NCBI GenBank assembly: GCA_019009955.1
Contig: JADPXZ010000007.1
Span: forward strand, 4,346,001-4,410,000
DNA length: 64,000 nucleotides
Direction of reading: 5' to 3'
From: Riptortus pedestris
Lineage: Eukaryota; Arthropoda; Insecta; Hemiptera; Alydidae
A program made the position numbers and the translations under genes. The notes beneath the pieces are model-generated. The model worked only from the letters and a program-made list of their open reading frames with translations. It had not been told where the DNA came from and did not search any database. How positions within the stretch are numbered: the stretch's first letter is position 1; each line of letters opens with the position of its first letter. Shown piece by piece: positions 34,080-47,349 of the stretch.

Positions 34080-34327
34080 AGGCGCTATTCCCTTTCTCTC
34101 TCTCGGAACAGCTTATGAAAATGCGCCCAGAGCTGCTCCAGCTGTCTCGACAAGAGAGTTCCCGCCCCCTCCCTAGAGCAGGGATCACCGACCCGGCGCA
34201 TGCGCAGAGCACCGGAGTAGGCGTGGCTTCCCCACCAGTGGGCGTGGCTCCCAGACTAGCCCCTCCCCCGCTGGTGGGGGTCCCAGCAGTGCCAGTAGTG
34301 AGCGGCCACTAGCCGAGCCAAGGTGAT
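34080..34327 (+). promoter_or_regulatory. GC-rich promoter-like island of a candidate host gene
   Basis: Base composition shifts abruptly to GC-rich, with several CpGs, unlike the AT-rich surroundings. It contains a perfect NRF1-type palindrome (34196-34205) and two GC/CACC-box-like ggcgtggc motifs (34220-34227, 34241-34248), and it ends at an ATG in fair Kozak context. No TATA box is visible. This resembles a housekeeping-type promoter plus 5' UTR. The island also matches nothing else in the window. Confidence 0.55.
34196..34205. promoter_or_regulatory. NRF1-type binding site
   Basis: GCGCATGCGC, the consensus palindrome bound by NRF1 and its invertebrate relatives, followed by ag as in many vertebrate sites. 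About 130 bases upstream of the candidate start codon. Confidence 0.55.
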
Positions 34328-34428
34328 ATGGACCCCGCCGACCTCTCCTTGGACCCCGAGTCATACCTCCAATGCCAGCAGCCGCCCTGCGAGCAGAGCA
34401 TACCTGCCAACGCTCAGTTCTCATACGG
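34328..34428 (+). CDS. Candidate first coding exon of an unidentified host gene
   Basis: From the ATG at 34328 (G at -3 and +4) there are 33 full codons plus two bases of a Gly codon before a good splice donor, gg|gtaagc, at 34429. The frame would otherwise stop at TAA 34430-34432. The peptide begins MDPADLSLDPESYLQC, is acidic at its start, then rich in Gln, Pro and Cys, and ends FSYG. GC-rich codons, a promoter-like island upstream and an in-phase donor support a real exon. I do not recognise the protein, and no second exon could be found in the repeat-filled DNA downstream. It could also be a chance frame in a GC island. Confidence 0.45.
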
Positions 34429-34434
34429 GTAAGC
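34429..34434 (+). other. Splice donor of the candidate exon
   Basis: GTAAGC follows GG, close to the GT(A/G)AGT consensus. The intron would be phase 2 and would open directly into the G repeat array. Confidence 0.45.
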
Positions 34435-37400
34435 CGTGGTCCATAAATAATACCTAGGATATCATTAAGACCTTCGTTAGGGTCCATTTCCTCAAATCTC
34501 TCGGCTAATTTCCAAAAAATACAGCCGTTTTTGCGGATTTTAATTTCAATGTTCGATATTTAATCTGATTAGGACCCTATTTCCGTAGCTGAGGGTCCAT
34601 AACTAATAGGACCTCAATGCAATTAATAACTTGCCGAAAACGTGCCTTAATTAAATCATAATATTAGGGTATTTACAGAATTGAAATGTTCCTATTTAGG
34701 GTCACACCTCAATGGTCCATAAATATTAAAATTATCATTAAGACCCCACCATTAGGGTCCGTTTCCTCAAAACATTTCGGAGTTTCAAAAAAAAAAAAAA
34801 ACAAAAAAAGAATAATAGAAATAGCCACTTTTTGTGTGCTTTTTTAATGAGGATTTTATTAGGACCCTATTTCCGGAGCTGGGGTCCATCTATCTAGTAG
34901 GACCTCAATGCAATTAATAACTTGCCGAAAACGTGCCTTAATTAAATCATAATATTAGGATTTTAATATAGTTAAAAAGTTCCTATTTAGGGTCAACTCT
35001 CCGTGGTCCATAAATATCATAATTATTATTAGCATTAAGACCCCGGTTAGGGTCCAATTCCCTAAAAGATTTCCCAGAAAAAAAAAACAGGGAGGTAGGA
35101 AGGGGGAAACGACCAACACCAAAATATTTTTCTACCGTATCTTAATGACTTTCAAGATATTCTACTATTACTGACGACCATTTCTCTTAGGGTCCATATA
35201 TATTTAGCTATTCAATTTACCAGGAAAAAATATTGCAGATTTATGAATTATGAGTCTAATGAATATTATCTTTAAGAGTAATCTGGGAATTTCTCGATAA
35301 TTTATTTGATTAGGACCCTATTTCCGTAGCTGAGGGTCCATAACTAATAGGACCTCATTGCAAATTATTAACTTTGCGATATCAACGTGCTTTAATTATA
35401 TTCATAATTATTAGGGTATTTTATAGAATTTAATAAGGTCCTATTTTAGGGTTCCAAACCTCAGTGGTCCATAAATATTAAAATTATTATTATCATTAAG
35501 ACCCCCTGGTAGGGTCCATTTTTAAATCAAATCACATTGGTAATTTCAAGAAAAAAGATTGTTAAAAAAAATACCATTTTTTGTGTAAATTTAAGATTTT
35601 ATTTGTCCCTCAATTTCTTTGCTGAGGGTACATCATTATTATAGGACCCACTTCAATATATACCTTGCCGAAAAAACGGGCCTTAATTAATTCATAATAT
35701 TGAGGATTTTAATCAGAAGTGAAAAGTTATATTTTAGGATCTAGGCCTAAGTGGTCAAAAAAAAATATTAGTTTTTATTATATTTAATTAGACCCCGTTA
35801 GGGATCCTTTTCGTATAATCCCTAGAGAAAAATTTCCGTTTTTAAATAATCTCAGAGTTTTAACAAATCGCAGCCATAAAATGTTACCACTGCATTTTTA
35901 ATTTTTACACAAACGATAATTTAGGACATTCACTGTTAGGGTTCAATAAATTTTCTTGCATCCCCGTCTTAAAATAATTCTCATATTTAACTTGCCGGGG
36001 AAACTCAAAGTTACATGCTGTAATTAAATATCATAATCTTGGGGTTTGAGTGAATTACTAGGACCTCATTTGAAGCCCTAATTAAATCAGGGTCCATTTC
36101 CTCAATTCCCTACGGTATTTCCAAAAAAATAATAATAATAAAACTAGCCCTTTTTGTGTAATTTAATGAGGATTTTATTAGAACCCTATTTCCGGAGCTG
36201 GGGTCCATACACTAATAGGAACATCAATGCAATTAATTATTGCCGCAACGATGATTCAATTAAATCTTAATATTAGGGGTTTTATTATAGTTCAAAAGTT
36301 GCTATTTAGGGTCAACCTCAGTGGTTCCTTATATATTAAATATTATCATTACGACCCCATTCATTAGGGTCCCGTCCTTACTCAAACATTTCGGGTTTCC
36401 AAAAAAACACGAAAAAAAAATAAGATATAGAAATAGCCTTTTTGTTTGTGTGATTTACTTTAGGATTTTTATTAGGGGGACCCTATTTCTCCATGGATGA
36501 GGGTCACATAACTATAGGACTCAGCTGCATAATAACTTGCCGAAAACGTGGTTATTTAAAATCATAATAATAGGTTGTTAATTTAGTTCAATAAAGTTAC
36601 TTTTAGGGCCCCCCAATATCTTATTTGTGGTCCATATAAATAATACCTGACCCCATCCCTTTTGGGGTCCATTTCCTAAATCCCTAGAAAATTTCCCTGA
36701 AAAAACTCTTGTTAACAACTCGCAGCCATACATTTTTTTAATCCTAAAAACGACAAGAATGTTGCCACCGAATCTTAATTTTACATAACTCTATGATTTA
36801 AGACCCTCGTCTTGGTGTCCACTATTCCGCCTCAACTCCCATTTTGAAATAAATAGGGTAAAGGCTTCAAATGAGTTTTTAATATCATTTAGACCCTTGT
36901 TATTTTGGGGTTCCAAATATATAATTTCGTTATTAATCATCTGAAAACCGTAGCAGTGAGAGAATTTAAATATTTTACGGGAACTATAATTACTTTCTTT
37001 AATTATATCATAATCTTAGGGTTTTTATTTAATTACTAATGCTGACGCTCTCAGTTTAAAAGACTCTCATGGGAAATTCCCTTTTAGATTTCAAAAAAAA
37101 AAAAAAAAGAAAATAATAATAAAAAATAACCCTCCTTTTCTCTTTTGTGTTAATTTTAATTAAGACTTTATTAGGACCACTATTTCCATGGCTGGGGGTC
37201 CATAACTAATAGGACCTCAATGCAATTAATAACTTGCCGGATTAAAACATGAAGATGCATTAACAAAATCATATAGATTATTATTTTAATAACGTTCCAC
37301 TTTTTGCAACTAAAGGCTAATTGGAGTGAATTAAATTCATAATTAAAGAGTTTTAAATAGAGTTAAAAAGTTTTCCTATTTTAGGGTCAAACCACAGTGG

Positions 37401-37994
37401 TCACATAAATATTAAAATTATCAATAAGACCCCACCATTAGGGTCCAATTCCTCGACAATACCACTTTCGGAGTTTCTAAAAAAAATGATAATATACTTG
37501 AGAAACTTGCCGTTTTTTTTTTTTTGTGTAATTTACTTAAAATTGTATTTTGGACCCTATTTCCATGGTCTGGGGGTCCAAAACTAATTAGGACCATCAA
37601 TATGGCCAATGTAAAACCTGTTTAGAGTTAACAAATGGACCCCGATTAGGGTCCATTATTTCCCATTCTCAATCGCTCAACCGTATACAATTTCCCAGAA
37701 TAACAGCTCAAATAAAAAAAGCTGGCTATTACAAGCTTTGACGGAATTAATATCAATTAAGACCCTGTATTTGGTGGTCCAAAAAAAATTTTGTTATTAG
37801 GATTTCTCAAGCCCTTTTTTTTTTACTCTTTATAATTAAACGGAACCTTTTTTATTAATAGTGATCCATATTTTAATGGTTTTTAATTTTATGAATTACT
37901 AGGACCACATTTAAAATCCATAATTGAATTTCCCTTTTGGTGTTCCATTTCCTCAAATATCTTTCCAAAAAAGAATAACCGTTTATTAGCGAGA

Positions 37995-38700
37995 TTTCCC
38001 TTAAGGAAAAACAGCAATTGAGGGTCGTACCTCATGACGCGAGTTTATTGAAAAAAATTATCCTCAAATGACCTACCCAGGAGATGACGACAATGAGACT
38101 CCGTCTTCAAAATACTATATATATATATATATATATAATATATATTTATATATATATATAGTATATATATATTTGTTTGTTAAGCGCTCTATGCGGTCGC
38201 AATTTTGTTTGATCGTTACCAAACTTCATATTTAAGCGTTTTAGCGTAAAAAGAGAGAGATCAAGTTCGTTAGTGGCTGAAATCGAGGCAGATGGAGGAG
38301 TGGTTTTAGAGGGGGGATTTTTGAAAATTCAAAATAACTCCGTTATTATGCGTCGGATCGAAAAAATATAGAATTCAATCCTTATTGGCAAATTAAAAAT
38401 TCCTATAAATATTGTATCTATACAATATATTTTTCTGATATCATGAATATTAGCCGAGATATTTTGCATTTTGTAATGTGTGTGTGAGTCGACGGAACCC
38501 CGCCAATTGATTCCGAGACTCTCCGCCGAGAGCTCTGGTGGCCGTTTTCCAGAAACAATTCCGTCCCTCGTGAATAGGTTTAGAGATCCCTTCCCTATTA
38601 CACTTGTTATTAGGGCGGATTTTCTCTATTGTAAAACTTGGACGCTGGGAAATCTGCTTAGTTTTTACGCAGCCCCTTGGTGCGTGACCGACTTTTGTAA
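37995..38700 (+). repeat. CBF composite element inside the G array
   Basis: The reversed C end (caattgagggtcgtacctca, ggagatgacgacaatgag), TA core (38115-38175), C segment, reversed B core (38330-38470) and F module (ccgccgagagctctggtggc to gctgggaaatctgctt, about 38660). This 0.7-kb copy shows the full order of the family most compactly. Confidence 0.75.
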
Positions 38701-40664
38701 ATTTTTGAAGTTGGTATAAGGGTTTTTAAGAGTTTAATAAGCTCCTATTTAGGGCCAAAGGTGCTGAATGGCCCCATAAATATTATAACACCCCCGTTTT
38801 TATGTTTAAATTACTAAAGTTCATTTTTATGACCGATTCTCTAATTGAGTTATCCATAAAATGCTGCTGACAAAAATAATTGAAATACAACCTATCTTTC
38901 GTAAAATTGAGACCCAAGATAATAGGGGTTTACGAAAATTAATTAATACGATTTAGAACCCTAATATTTGGGGGTATCATTCCCTCAACTCTTATTACAT
39001 GCTTCATCTAAGAACTATAATAATTTTTAATGAATAACCTACCAACGCTCAATTCTTCATATATGGCTGTAAGTTGTGGTCCATAAATAATACCTAGGAT
39101 ATCATTAAGAACCCCCTGTTTGGGTGTCCAATTCCTCAAATCGTTTCGGAGTTTCCAAAAAAAAGATAATAAAAATAGCCCTTTTTGTGTAATTTAATTA
39201 GGATTTTATTAGGACCCTATTTCCATAGCTGGGGGTCCATAACTAATAGGACCTCAATGCAATTAAATAACTTGCCTGAAAAAAACGTGTCTTTAATTAA
39301 ATCATAATAGTAGGTGTTTTAATAAAGTTTAATAGTTCCTATTTAGGAATCAACGCTCAGTGGTCCATAAATATGTATTAAAAATTTTAAACTATCATTA
39401 AGACCCTTTTTTAGGGTCCATTAATCTTAAAATCCCTATAAATTTCCTAGAAATAATGTTCTTATTCTTACACAAACTTAACGATAGGTATTAAATTAAT
39501 TGTTTGGAATTAATATCATTTAGATCCCTGTATTGGGGAGAGTCCATAACAATGTGTAATTTATATAATATTTTCTATAAGACCCTATTTCCGAAGCTGG
39601 GGTCCATCTATCTAATAGGACCTCAATGCAATTAATAACTTGCCGAAAACGTGCTTTAATTAAATCATAATATTAGGGTATTAATTGAGTTAAAAAGTTC
39701 CTATTTAGAGTCTACGCTCAGTGGTCCATAAATATTATCATTAAGACCCTTTTTAGGGTCCATATTCTCAAATACTTATACAATTTCCCAGGAAAAATGT
39801 TCTTATACTTACACAAACTTAACGACACGGTATTAAATTAATTGTTTAGAATTAATATCATTTAGACCCAGTATTTGGGGTCCATAACGAATTGTGTAAT
39901 TTATATAGAATTTTCTGTAAGACCCTATTTCCGAAGCTGGGGTCCATCTATCTAATAGGACCTCATTGCAAATAATAACTAGCCGAAAACGTGCTTTAAT
40001 TAAATCATAATATTAGGGTTTTAATAGAATTAAAAAGTTCCTATTTAGGGTCAAACCTCAATGGTCCATAAATATTACAATTATTAAAATCATGATAAGA
40101 CCCCTAGGTAGGGTCCCATCTCCTCAAAATCCCCTTGGTTAAATTTCCATAAAACAAGATAAAAAAAATAGCCCTTTTTTGTGTGTAATTTAATTTAGAC
40201 TTTATTAGGACCCAATTTCCATAGCTGAGGGTCCATAAACTAATTAGGACCTCACTTCAATTAAACATGCCGAAAAAACGTACCCTTAATAAAATCATAC
40301 TATTTGGGCTTTAAATAGAATTAAATGTTCCCTTTTAGATTTAGAGTCTACGCTCAGAGAGGCCATAAATATTATTAATATCATTAAGCACCCCCTGATG
40401 GGCCGTTTTTTTTTGTGTAATTTAATTGGAATTTTCTTTAAGACCCTATTTCCATGGCTGAGGGTCCATAACTAATAGGACCTCAATGCAATTAATAACT
40501 TGCCGAAAACATGCCTTAGTTACATCATAATGTTAGGGTATTAATTGAGTTAAAAAGTTCCTATTTAGAGTCTACGCTCAGTGGTCCATAAATTACTAGG
40601 ACCTCATTTTGAAGCCCTAATTGAATTACCCTTTAGGGTCCATTTCCTCGTCCATTTCGAGTTT

Positions 40665-40665
40665 T

Positions 40666-40700
<35 letters not shown>
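40665..40700. repeat. Poly-A run inside a G unit
   Basis: About 30 consecutive A residues in the short A-run that most G units carry between atttcgga and agataataaaaatagccc. Length varies strongly from unit to unit. Confidence 0.85.
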
Positions 40701-43700
40701 TAGTAAAAATAGCCCTTTTTGTGTAATTTAATTAGGATTTTATTAGGACCCTATTTCCGTCGCTGGGGGTCCATAACTAATAGGACCTCATTTCAATTAA
40801 CTTGCCGAAAACGTGCCTGTTTTAAATCATAATATTAGGGTTTTAACAGAATTAAAAAGTTCCTATTTAGATTCAATGCTCCCTGGTCCTTAAATAATAT
40901 AATTATTATTAGCATTAAGACCCCGATTTGGGTCCAAAAATCACCAACATCCAAAACCTTTGCCATCGTATATTACGAAATTCTACAAATAGTACCCTGC
41001 TTAAGGTCCATTTTGTCACTTCCTAAAGAATTTCCTAAAAAAAGAAAAAAATACCGATAAACAGCCAACATTGTAAAATGTTAACTAAAGCATTTTATTT
41101 TTCACAGAAATACCAGAATTAGGACCCTCCTTAGGGTCCATTTCCTCAAATCCCTAGGCGATTTCCATGAAATCATATACTCCAGGTTAAAAACTCCAAG
41201 CCATAAATTTTACCAATGCATAGCATTAAATCCTATAAGTAGTCACTCTGCCACTATAATTTAGGACACTTAGCTATTAGGAGTCTCCATTTTTCGTGTG
41301 TTTAGGGCCATATCTAATTGAATTCCACATTGCATATTAACTAGGCCGAAAACGTGCCTTAATAAAATCATAATATTAGGGTTTTAATAGAGTTTGAAAA
41401 GTTCCTCATTTTAGAGTCAACGCTCGCCACGTGGTACCATAAATGTGTAATAGTTTATGTATTAACTGTAAAGACTCACGGTTTGAGGGTCCATTTCCTT
41501 AGAAAGTAATATTCCCAGAAATTAAACTCCGAAAAAACATCCAAATATTTTGCCACCTGTGCTTTAATTTACACGAAATTACTACAATTGAAGACAACCC
41601 AGTTTTAAGGTCCATTTTAATCTCACATTCCCTAAAAATACGAAAATACCACAGCGTTTTTTAATTATGCACAGGAAAATTACTCTATTAGGACCCTGAT
41701 TTAGGGTCCATATTCTCAATTCCCTGTACAGTTTTCTCAGAAATAATGTTCCTCATACATATATAACTCTTAATAATACTGTGTTGAAGCTTCACTACTT
41801 AATTAATATCATTTAGCAAACCCTGTATTTTGGGTTCCATATCCTTAATCTCTAATTATTGCTTTTATATTAAATCAAAGTATATTGTAATTTTCCAAAA
41901 AATTTTTTTAGGGTCCATATTTCTCAAAGATCCCTTTGGACTATTCCCGAAAAAGAAAAAAAATATATGATAGCCGGTTATTTGCGAATTGTAATCTCAA
42001 TTTTCGATAATTAATTTGATTAGGACCCTATTTCCATAGCTGAGGGTCCATAACTAATAGGACCTCAATGCAATTAATAACTTGCAGAAAACGTACCTTA
42101 ATTAAATCATAATATATTAGGTATGTATAGATTTAAGTAGTTCCTATTTTGGGACAACAGCTCAATGGACATAAATATTACTATTATAATATTCATTAAA
42201 GACCACCTTGTTAGGGTCCATTTAATCAAATCATATCGGAGTTTCCAAAAAAAAGATAATATAAATAGCCATTTTTGTGTAATTTAATTAGGCTTTTATT
42301 AGGACCCTATTTCCATAGCTGAGGGTCCATAACTAATAAGATAGGACCCCATTGCAATGAACTTGCCGAAAACGTACAGGAAAAGTTCATATTTAGAGCC
42401 AAATCTTAGTCGCCATAAATTATACCTAGCTAGCATTAAGACCCCCGCTAGGGTCCATTTCCTCAAATCCCTAAGACTATTGACTCTGAGAAAATAAACT
42501 CAGGTTAACAACTCGTAGCCGTAAATTTTACCACTGTATTTTAATTTTCACACAAACTATAATTAAGACCCCTTTTAGGGTCCATATTCTTCCCTCCCTA
42601 AAAGAATTTCCTATAAACAACCACCACCTTAATTAAAACTTCACCAAGCTATTTTTATTATCAAAGAAATCCTGCAGTTAAAAACCTTTCTAGGGTCCAT
42701 TTTCTTATAAAATTGAAGTATTAATTTCTTATGGTTTTTATTGAATTACTAGGGGTGCTTCATTAGAAGCCCGTAGTGATATCGTCCGCCTTTAGGGTAC
42801 ATTCACTCAAATCCCTTTGATAATTTCCAAAAATAAAAACAAACAAAATATTGCCTTTTTGCGAATTTTAATTACAACTTTTGATAATTAATTTGATTAG
42901 GACCCTATTTACATAGTTGAGGGTCCATAACTAATAGGACCTCACTTCAATAAACTAGCTGAAAACGTGCCTTAATTAAATCATAATATTAGTGTATTAA
43001 TAGAGTTAAAAAGTTCCTATTTAGGGTTCAAACCTCAGTGGTCCATAAATATTATTATTATTAAGCCCCCCCCCGTTAGGGTCCATTTCCTCAAATCTCT
43101 TTGGATTTTCAAAAAAAATAGCCCGTTGTTTGTGAATGTGTTATTATGATTTTTTTTTTTTTTTTAATTTTTTCTCTATAATGTAATTTGAATTAAGACC
43201 CCTATTTTCCTTAGTCCATAGTATATTCATAATTATATGTCTGCATTAAGAACCGGTTTAGGGTCCCATTTCCCTGAAAGTTTGTCTCCAGAATAAAATA
43301 AATCCAAAACACTGCACAAATGTAACTTAATTTTCACGAAATTCTATAATTTAGACCCTATTTAGGGTCCATATTCTCGACTATTTACAATAATACGGTA
43401 TTAGAGCTTCAAATGAACTAAAAACATTTAGACCCTGTATTTGGGGTCCAAATATAATTTTGTTTTAGGGTTTAGAACCCTTAATAATTACAATTCGAAA
43501 TAATTTGCCGGAATACTCGTGATTACATGCTTTATCATTAGGGGGTCTATTGTGAATTGCTAGGACCTCATTTAAAGTCCTAATTGAATTTCCCTTTTAA
43601 GACCCTCCGTTAGGGTCCATTTCCTCAAATCCCTTCCTAGTTTCCAGAAAAAAAAAAGATAATAATTATTGCGTTTTGTGCAATTTAATTATGATTTTAT

Positions 43701-46239
43701 TAAGACCCTATTTCCGAAGCTTGCGGTCCAATCTATCCTAATAGGGACCCCATTGTCAATTAACTAACGGAAAACGTGCCCTTAAATAAATCATAATATT
43801 AGGTTTTCAGTGTAATTCCAAGGACCTCATTTAAGAGACCCTAAGATTAAAGTCAGAGGTCCATTACTCCGTCAATTCCCTCCGGGATTTCCAAAAATAA
43901 GATAAAAATAATAAAACTAGCGAACAAATATGGGCTAGTTTTTATTAATTAATTATTTTTTTTTGGAAATTTAATTAAGATTTTATTAGGACCCTATTTC
44001 CATAGCTGTGGGTCCATAACTAATAAGAAAGGACCCCATTGCAATGAACTTGCCGAAAACGTACATGAAAAGTTTCATAGTTTATAGGGCCCATAAATCT
44101 CTAGGTGGTCCATAAATAATACCCTAGCTAGCATTAAAGAACCCCCCTCCTAAAGGGTCCATATTCGAATCAAACACCCGAGAAAAATGTACTCTGAAAA
44201 AAACTTACCGGTTAACCAAGACTCCGTAGGCCATAAATTTTACCACTGGTATCTTGTAATTTCCCACAGAAACTATAAATTTAAGGACCCCTTTTAGGGT
44301 CCTATTTTTCTTGTCTCCGCTAAAATAATGTTCCTATAAACAACCACCACCTTAATTAAAACTTCACCAAGCTATTTTTATTATCAAAGAAATCCTGCAG
44401 TTAAAAACCTTATTGCTAGGTCCAGTGTCTTGGGAAAAACTCCAAACAAAACAAACGAAACAATTAACTTGTCAGAAAAAACGTACATGAAAAGTTCATA
44501 TTTATGGCCAAATCTTAGTGGTCCATAAATAATACCTAGCTAGCATTAAGACCCACCATTAGGGTCCATTTCCTAAATCCGTAGAAAATTTCCCTGAAAA
44601 AAACTCAGTTTATAGGTACGTTGTTACAAAGAGAAACTATAATTATAAGAGCTCTTTTTAGGCGGTCCATATTCTTGCCAGTCAACCAATAGAATTTCTT
44701 ATTATCTTGCAGGAAACTCAAAGTACATGCTGTAACTAAGAATCATAATGTTAGGTTTTCAAGTGAATTACTAGCGCACCTCATTGTGAAGCCCTAATTG
44801 AAATCAGGGTCCATGTTTCCTCAATTCCCGCTTCCGGGATTTGTTCCAAAAAAAAAAAGAAATAACTTAATATTTATAATAATAAGTATAATACTAAACA
44901 CCCAGGGTCCTAAATATGTGTGAATTGTAATTGGGATTTTATTAAGTACACAATTTTTCCATGGCTGGGGGTCCATAACTAATAGGACCTCAATGCAATT
45001 AACTAGCCGAAAACTTGCCTTAATTAAATCATAATATTAAGGGTTTTAAGTAATGTTAATAAGTTTTCCTAATTAGGATCAACACCAGTTGTCATAAATA
45101 TTATATTATTAATTTTCATTAAGTACTATTTCCATGGCTGAGGCGTCATAAATAATAGGACCTCATATGCAATTTATTAAACTAGCCTCGAAAAACGTGT
45201 TTAATGTAAATTATAATATTTGGGTGTTAATAAAAGTAATAAGTTCCTTATTTCAGGATCACCACTCAGTGGTCACATAAATTATTTTTTTTATTGTATT
45301 TTCATTAAGACCCTTTTTAGGGTCCATATTCTCAAATCCCTCTACAAGTTCCCAGAAAAAATGTTCTTATACTTACACAAACTTAATGATACGGTATTAA
45401 ATTAATTGTTTAGAATTAAATATCATATAAATCATACACCCGCATGTATTTGGGGTCCATAACCAAATTGGATTATCCCTTATTTTGTTTTTAGAGTTTC
45501 AAAACCGTTTTAGATTAATGAACTAACAAATAATTTGCACAGTCCCTTTTGAGGGTCTCCCATTTCCTCAAATCCCAACGGATTTTCCACAAATAATAAT
45601 GGCCTTTTTTGTGAATTTGAATTAGGATTAGAGATAAATAAATTTATTAGGACCCTATTTCTATAGCGGGGGTCCATATCTAATAGGACCCCATTGTTAG
45701 TAACTTGCCGAAAGCGTTCCTTAATTAAATCATAATATTAGGGTGTTAATAGAATTAAAAAGTTCCTATTTAGGGCCAACGCTCAGTGGTCCATAAATAT
45801 TATAATTACCATTAAGACCCCCCCCCCATTAGGGTCCATTTTCTCAAATCCCTAGAAAATTTCCCTGAAACAAAAACTCCGGTAAACAACTCGCAGCCAT
45901 AAATTTTACCGCTGCATTTTAATTTTCACACAAACGATAATTAGGACCCCCCTTTTAGGGTCCATTTTAAAGAATTTCCTATAGAATTGTTTGGAAAACA
46001 ATAAGATTACATTCCTTGAATTAAATCAATATAATTATTGAGATTTTCAGAGAATTGTCCTATCATAATATTGAATTTCATTTTCAAGAGAATTTCCTAT
46101 AAACAACCGGCATCCTAAAATGTTACCGAGCTATTTCAATTGACGCAGAGATGATGTAGTTAAGACCCCCAAAGCTTGAGGGGTCCATTTCCTCAACTTA
46201 TCATCATGTAATCATAACTTTATTTGGATTTAGCCGTCA

Positions 46240-46735
46240 AAGATTTGATAAAAATGCAAATATCTCGGTTAATATTCAAGATAGAGAATAAATGTATATA
46301 ACAATATTTATAGTAAATTTAATTTGCAATAAGATTGGTTATGTACAATTTTTCGATCCGACGCATAATAACGGAGATATTTTGGATTTTCGAAAATCCT
46401 CCCTCCTAAACCCCCCTTTCCACCCACTTGTCCGGATTTCCGAGCCGTTTAACCGAACTTGATCTTTCTTTTTACATGATACGGACTAAATATCTAGTTT
46501 TGGTAACGATCAAACAGAGACAAATTTTAGATATATATATAATATATAATTATAATATAATTAAATATATATATATATATATACAGAGTTTTTTAACTGG
46601 ACTGACTTGATGTCATTTTTATTTTTTCTTCGTTCGTCAATCTCCTTGACAATGATCGATTATGGACATTTGAAGAAAAAAACGTTGAAAATTCCGTCAT
46701 GAGTACAACCACAATAGCAGATTTCCTTGCAAGTG
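46240..46735 (+). repeat. CBF composite element lacking the F end
   Basis: Forward B core (46255-46385), C segment (gtccggatttccgagccgtt), TA core (46530-46582), C end to gcagatttcc at 46732. G-array sequence resumes after it. Confidence 0.75.
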
Positions 46736-46984
46736 ACACCAACATACCAAAACCTTTCCCCGTGATGTGTATCTTAATTTTCACGAATCTCTGCAATTAG
46801 AACCTTGCTTAAGGTCCATTTGCTTACCTCCATAGGATCCCCCCCCCCAGAAAAAATGCCGAGATTACATAATTTTATATACTCTTAGTAATAAGATGAT
46901 TTAATATGATTTAAACCATATATTTAACAACGTTCGGTAATTACAGGCTTTAACTAAATTGTGAATCCATCTATAGAATCTATT

Positions 46985-47330
46985 GGGAAATCAAGGGGAC
47001 GCGATTTGAGAAACATTTCTTCAAATGTCCATCGATCCCTAGTCTGGAGATGACCAAAATGAGTTACGTTCAAAACTGTATATATAGTTGTCTGGTTTAC
47101 CGCTCTAGCTGACGCAAGTTTTTTGATTTTTATCGTTTACCGAAACTCGATATTTAGTTCGTTTTATGCAAAAAGGAAGATCATGTTTTGATGAATGGCT
47201 GAAATCGGACCAGCGGGAGGGTGTAGGACTACTAAAAATGTGAATTATTAATATATAAATTATACTGATTCATTCAATATTACAGTACTATGTATAGTAA
47301 ATAGTTAGCAAAAAGCTAATATTTTTATAT
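46985..47330 (-). repeat. CBF C-end and C segment (reverse)
   Basis: gggaaatc near 46986, then the reversed C end (gagaaacatttcttcaaatg), a short TA remnant, a ccgctctag palindrome half and the C segment (gctgaaatcggaccagcggg). It fades out around 47250. Confidence 0.65.
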
Positions 47331-47349
47331 ATATATAAAAAATATTATA

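Larger units (their letters stand above)
34437..46975. repeat. G array: complex 275-350 bp tandem repeat
   Basis: The unit runs tggtccataaatatta, cattaagacccc, gttagggtccatttcctcaa, aaaaatagccctttttgtgt, attaggaccctatttcc, tgagggtccataactaatag, gacctcaatgcaattaataa, cttgccgaaaacgtgcctta, then attaaatcataatattaggg. Successive tggtcc marks at 34437, 34713 and 35004 give 276 and 291 bp; subfamilies near 39575-39960 have about 345 bp. Units are diverged, truncated and rearranged. It is interrupted by CBF copies at about 37995-38700 and 46240-46735. No gene is seen within it. Confidence 0.9.

Noticed and set aside
34176..34192. cagggatcaccgaccc as a possible hAT transposon end
   Set aside because: No matching inverted end or 8-bp duplication was found nearby. 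The promoter-island reading explains the region better, though this stays possible.
34115..34487. Longer frames over the GC island (plus 34115-34312, minus 34185-34487)
   Set aside because: No domain, and the plus frame ends before the better-supported short exon. GC-rich DNA is poor in stops, so long frames are expected.
34437..46975. Frequent TTAGGG strings suggesting interstitial telomere sequence
   Set aside because: They are isolated parts of ttagggtcc within a 275-350 bp unit and are not in tandem.
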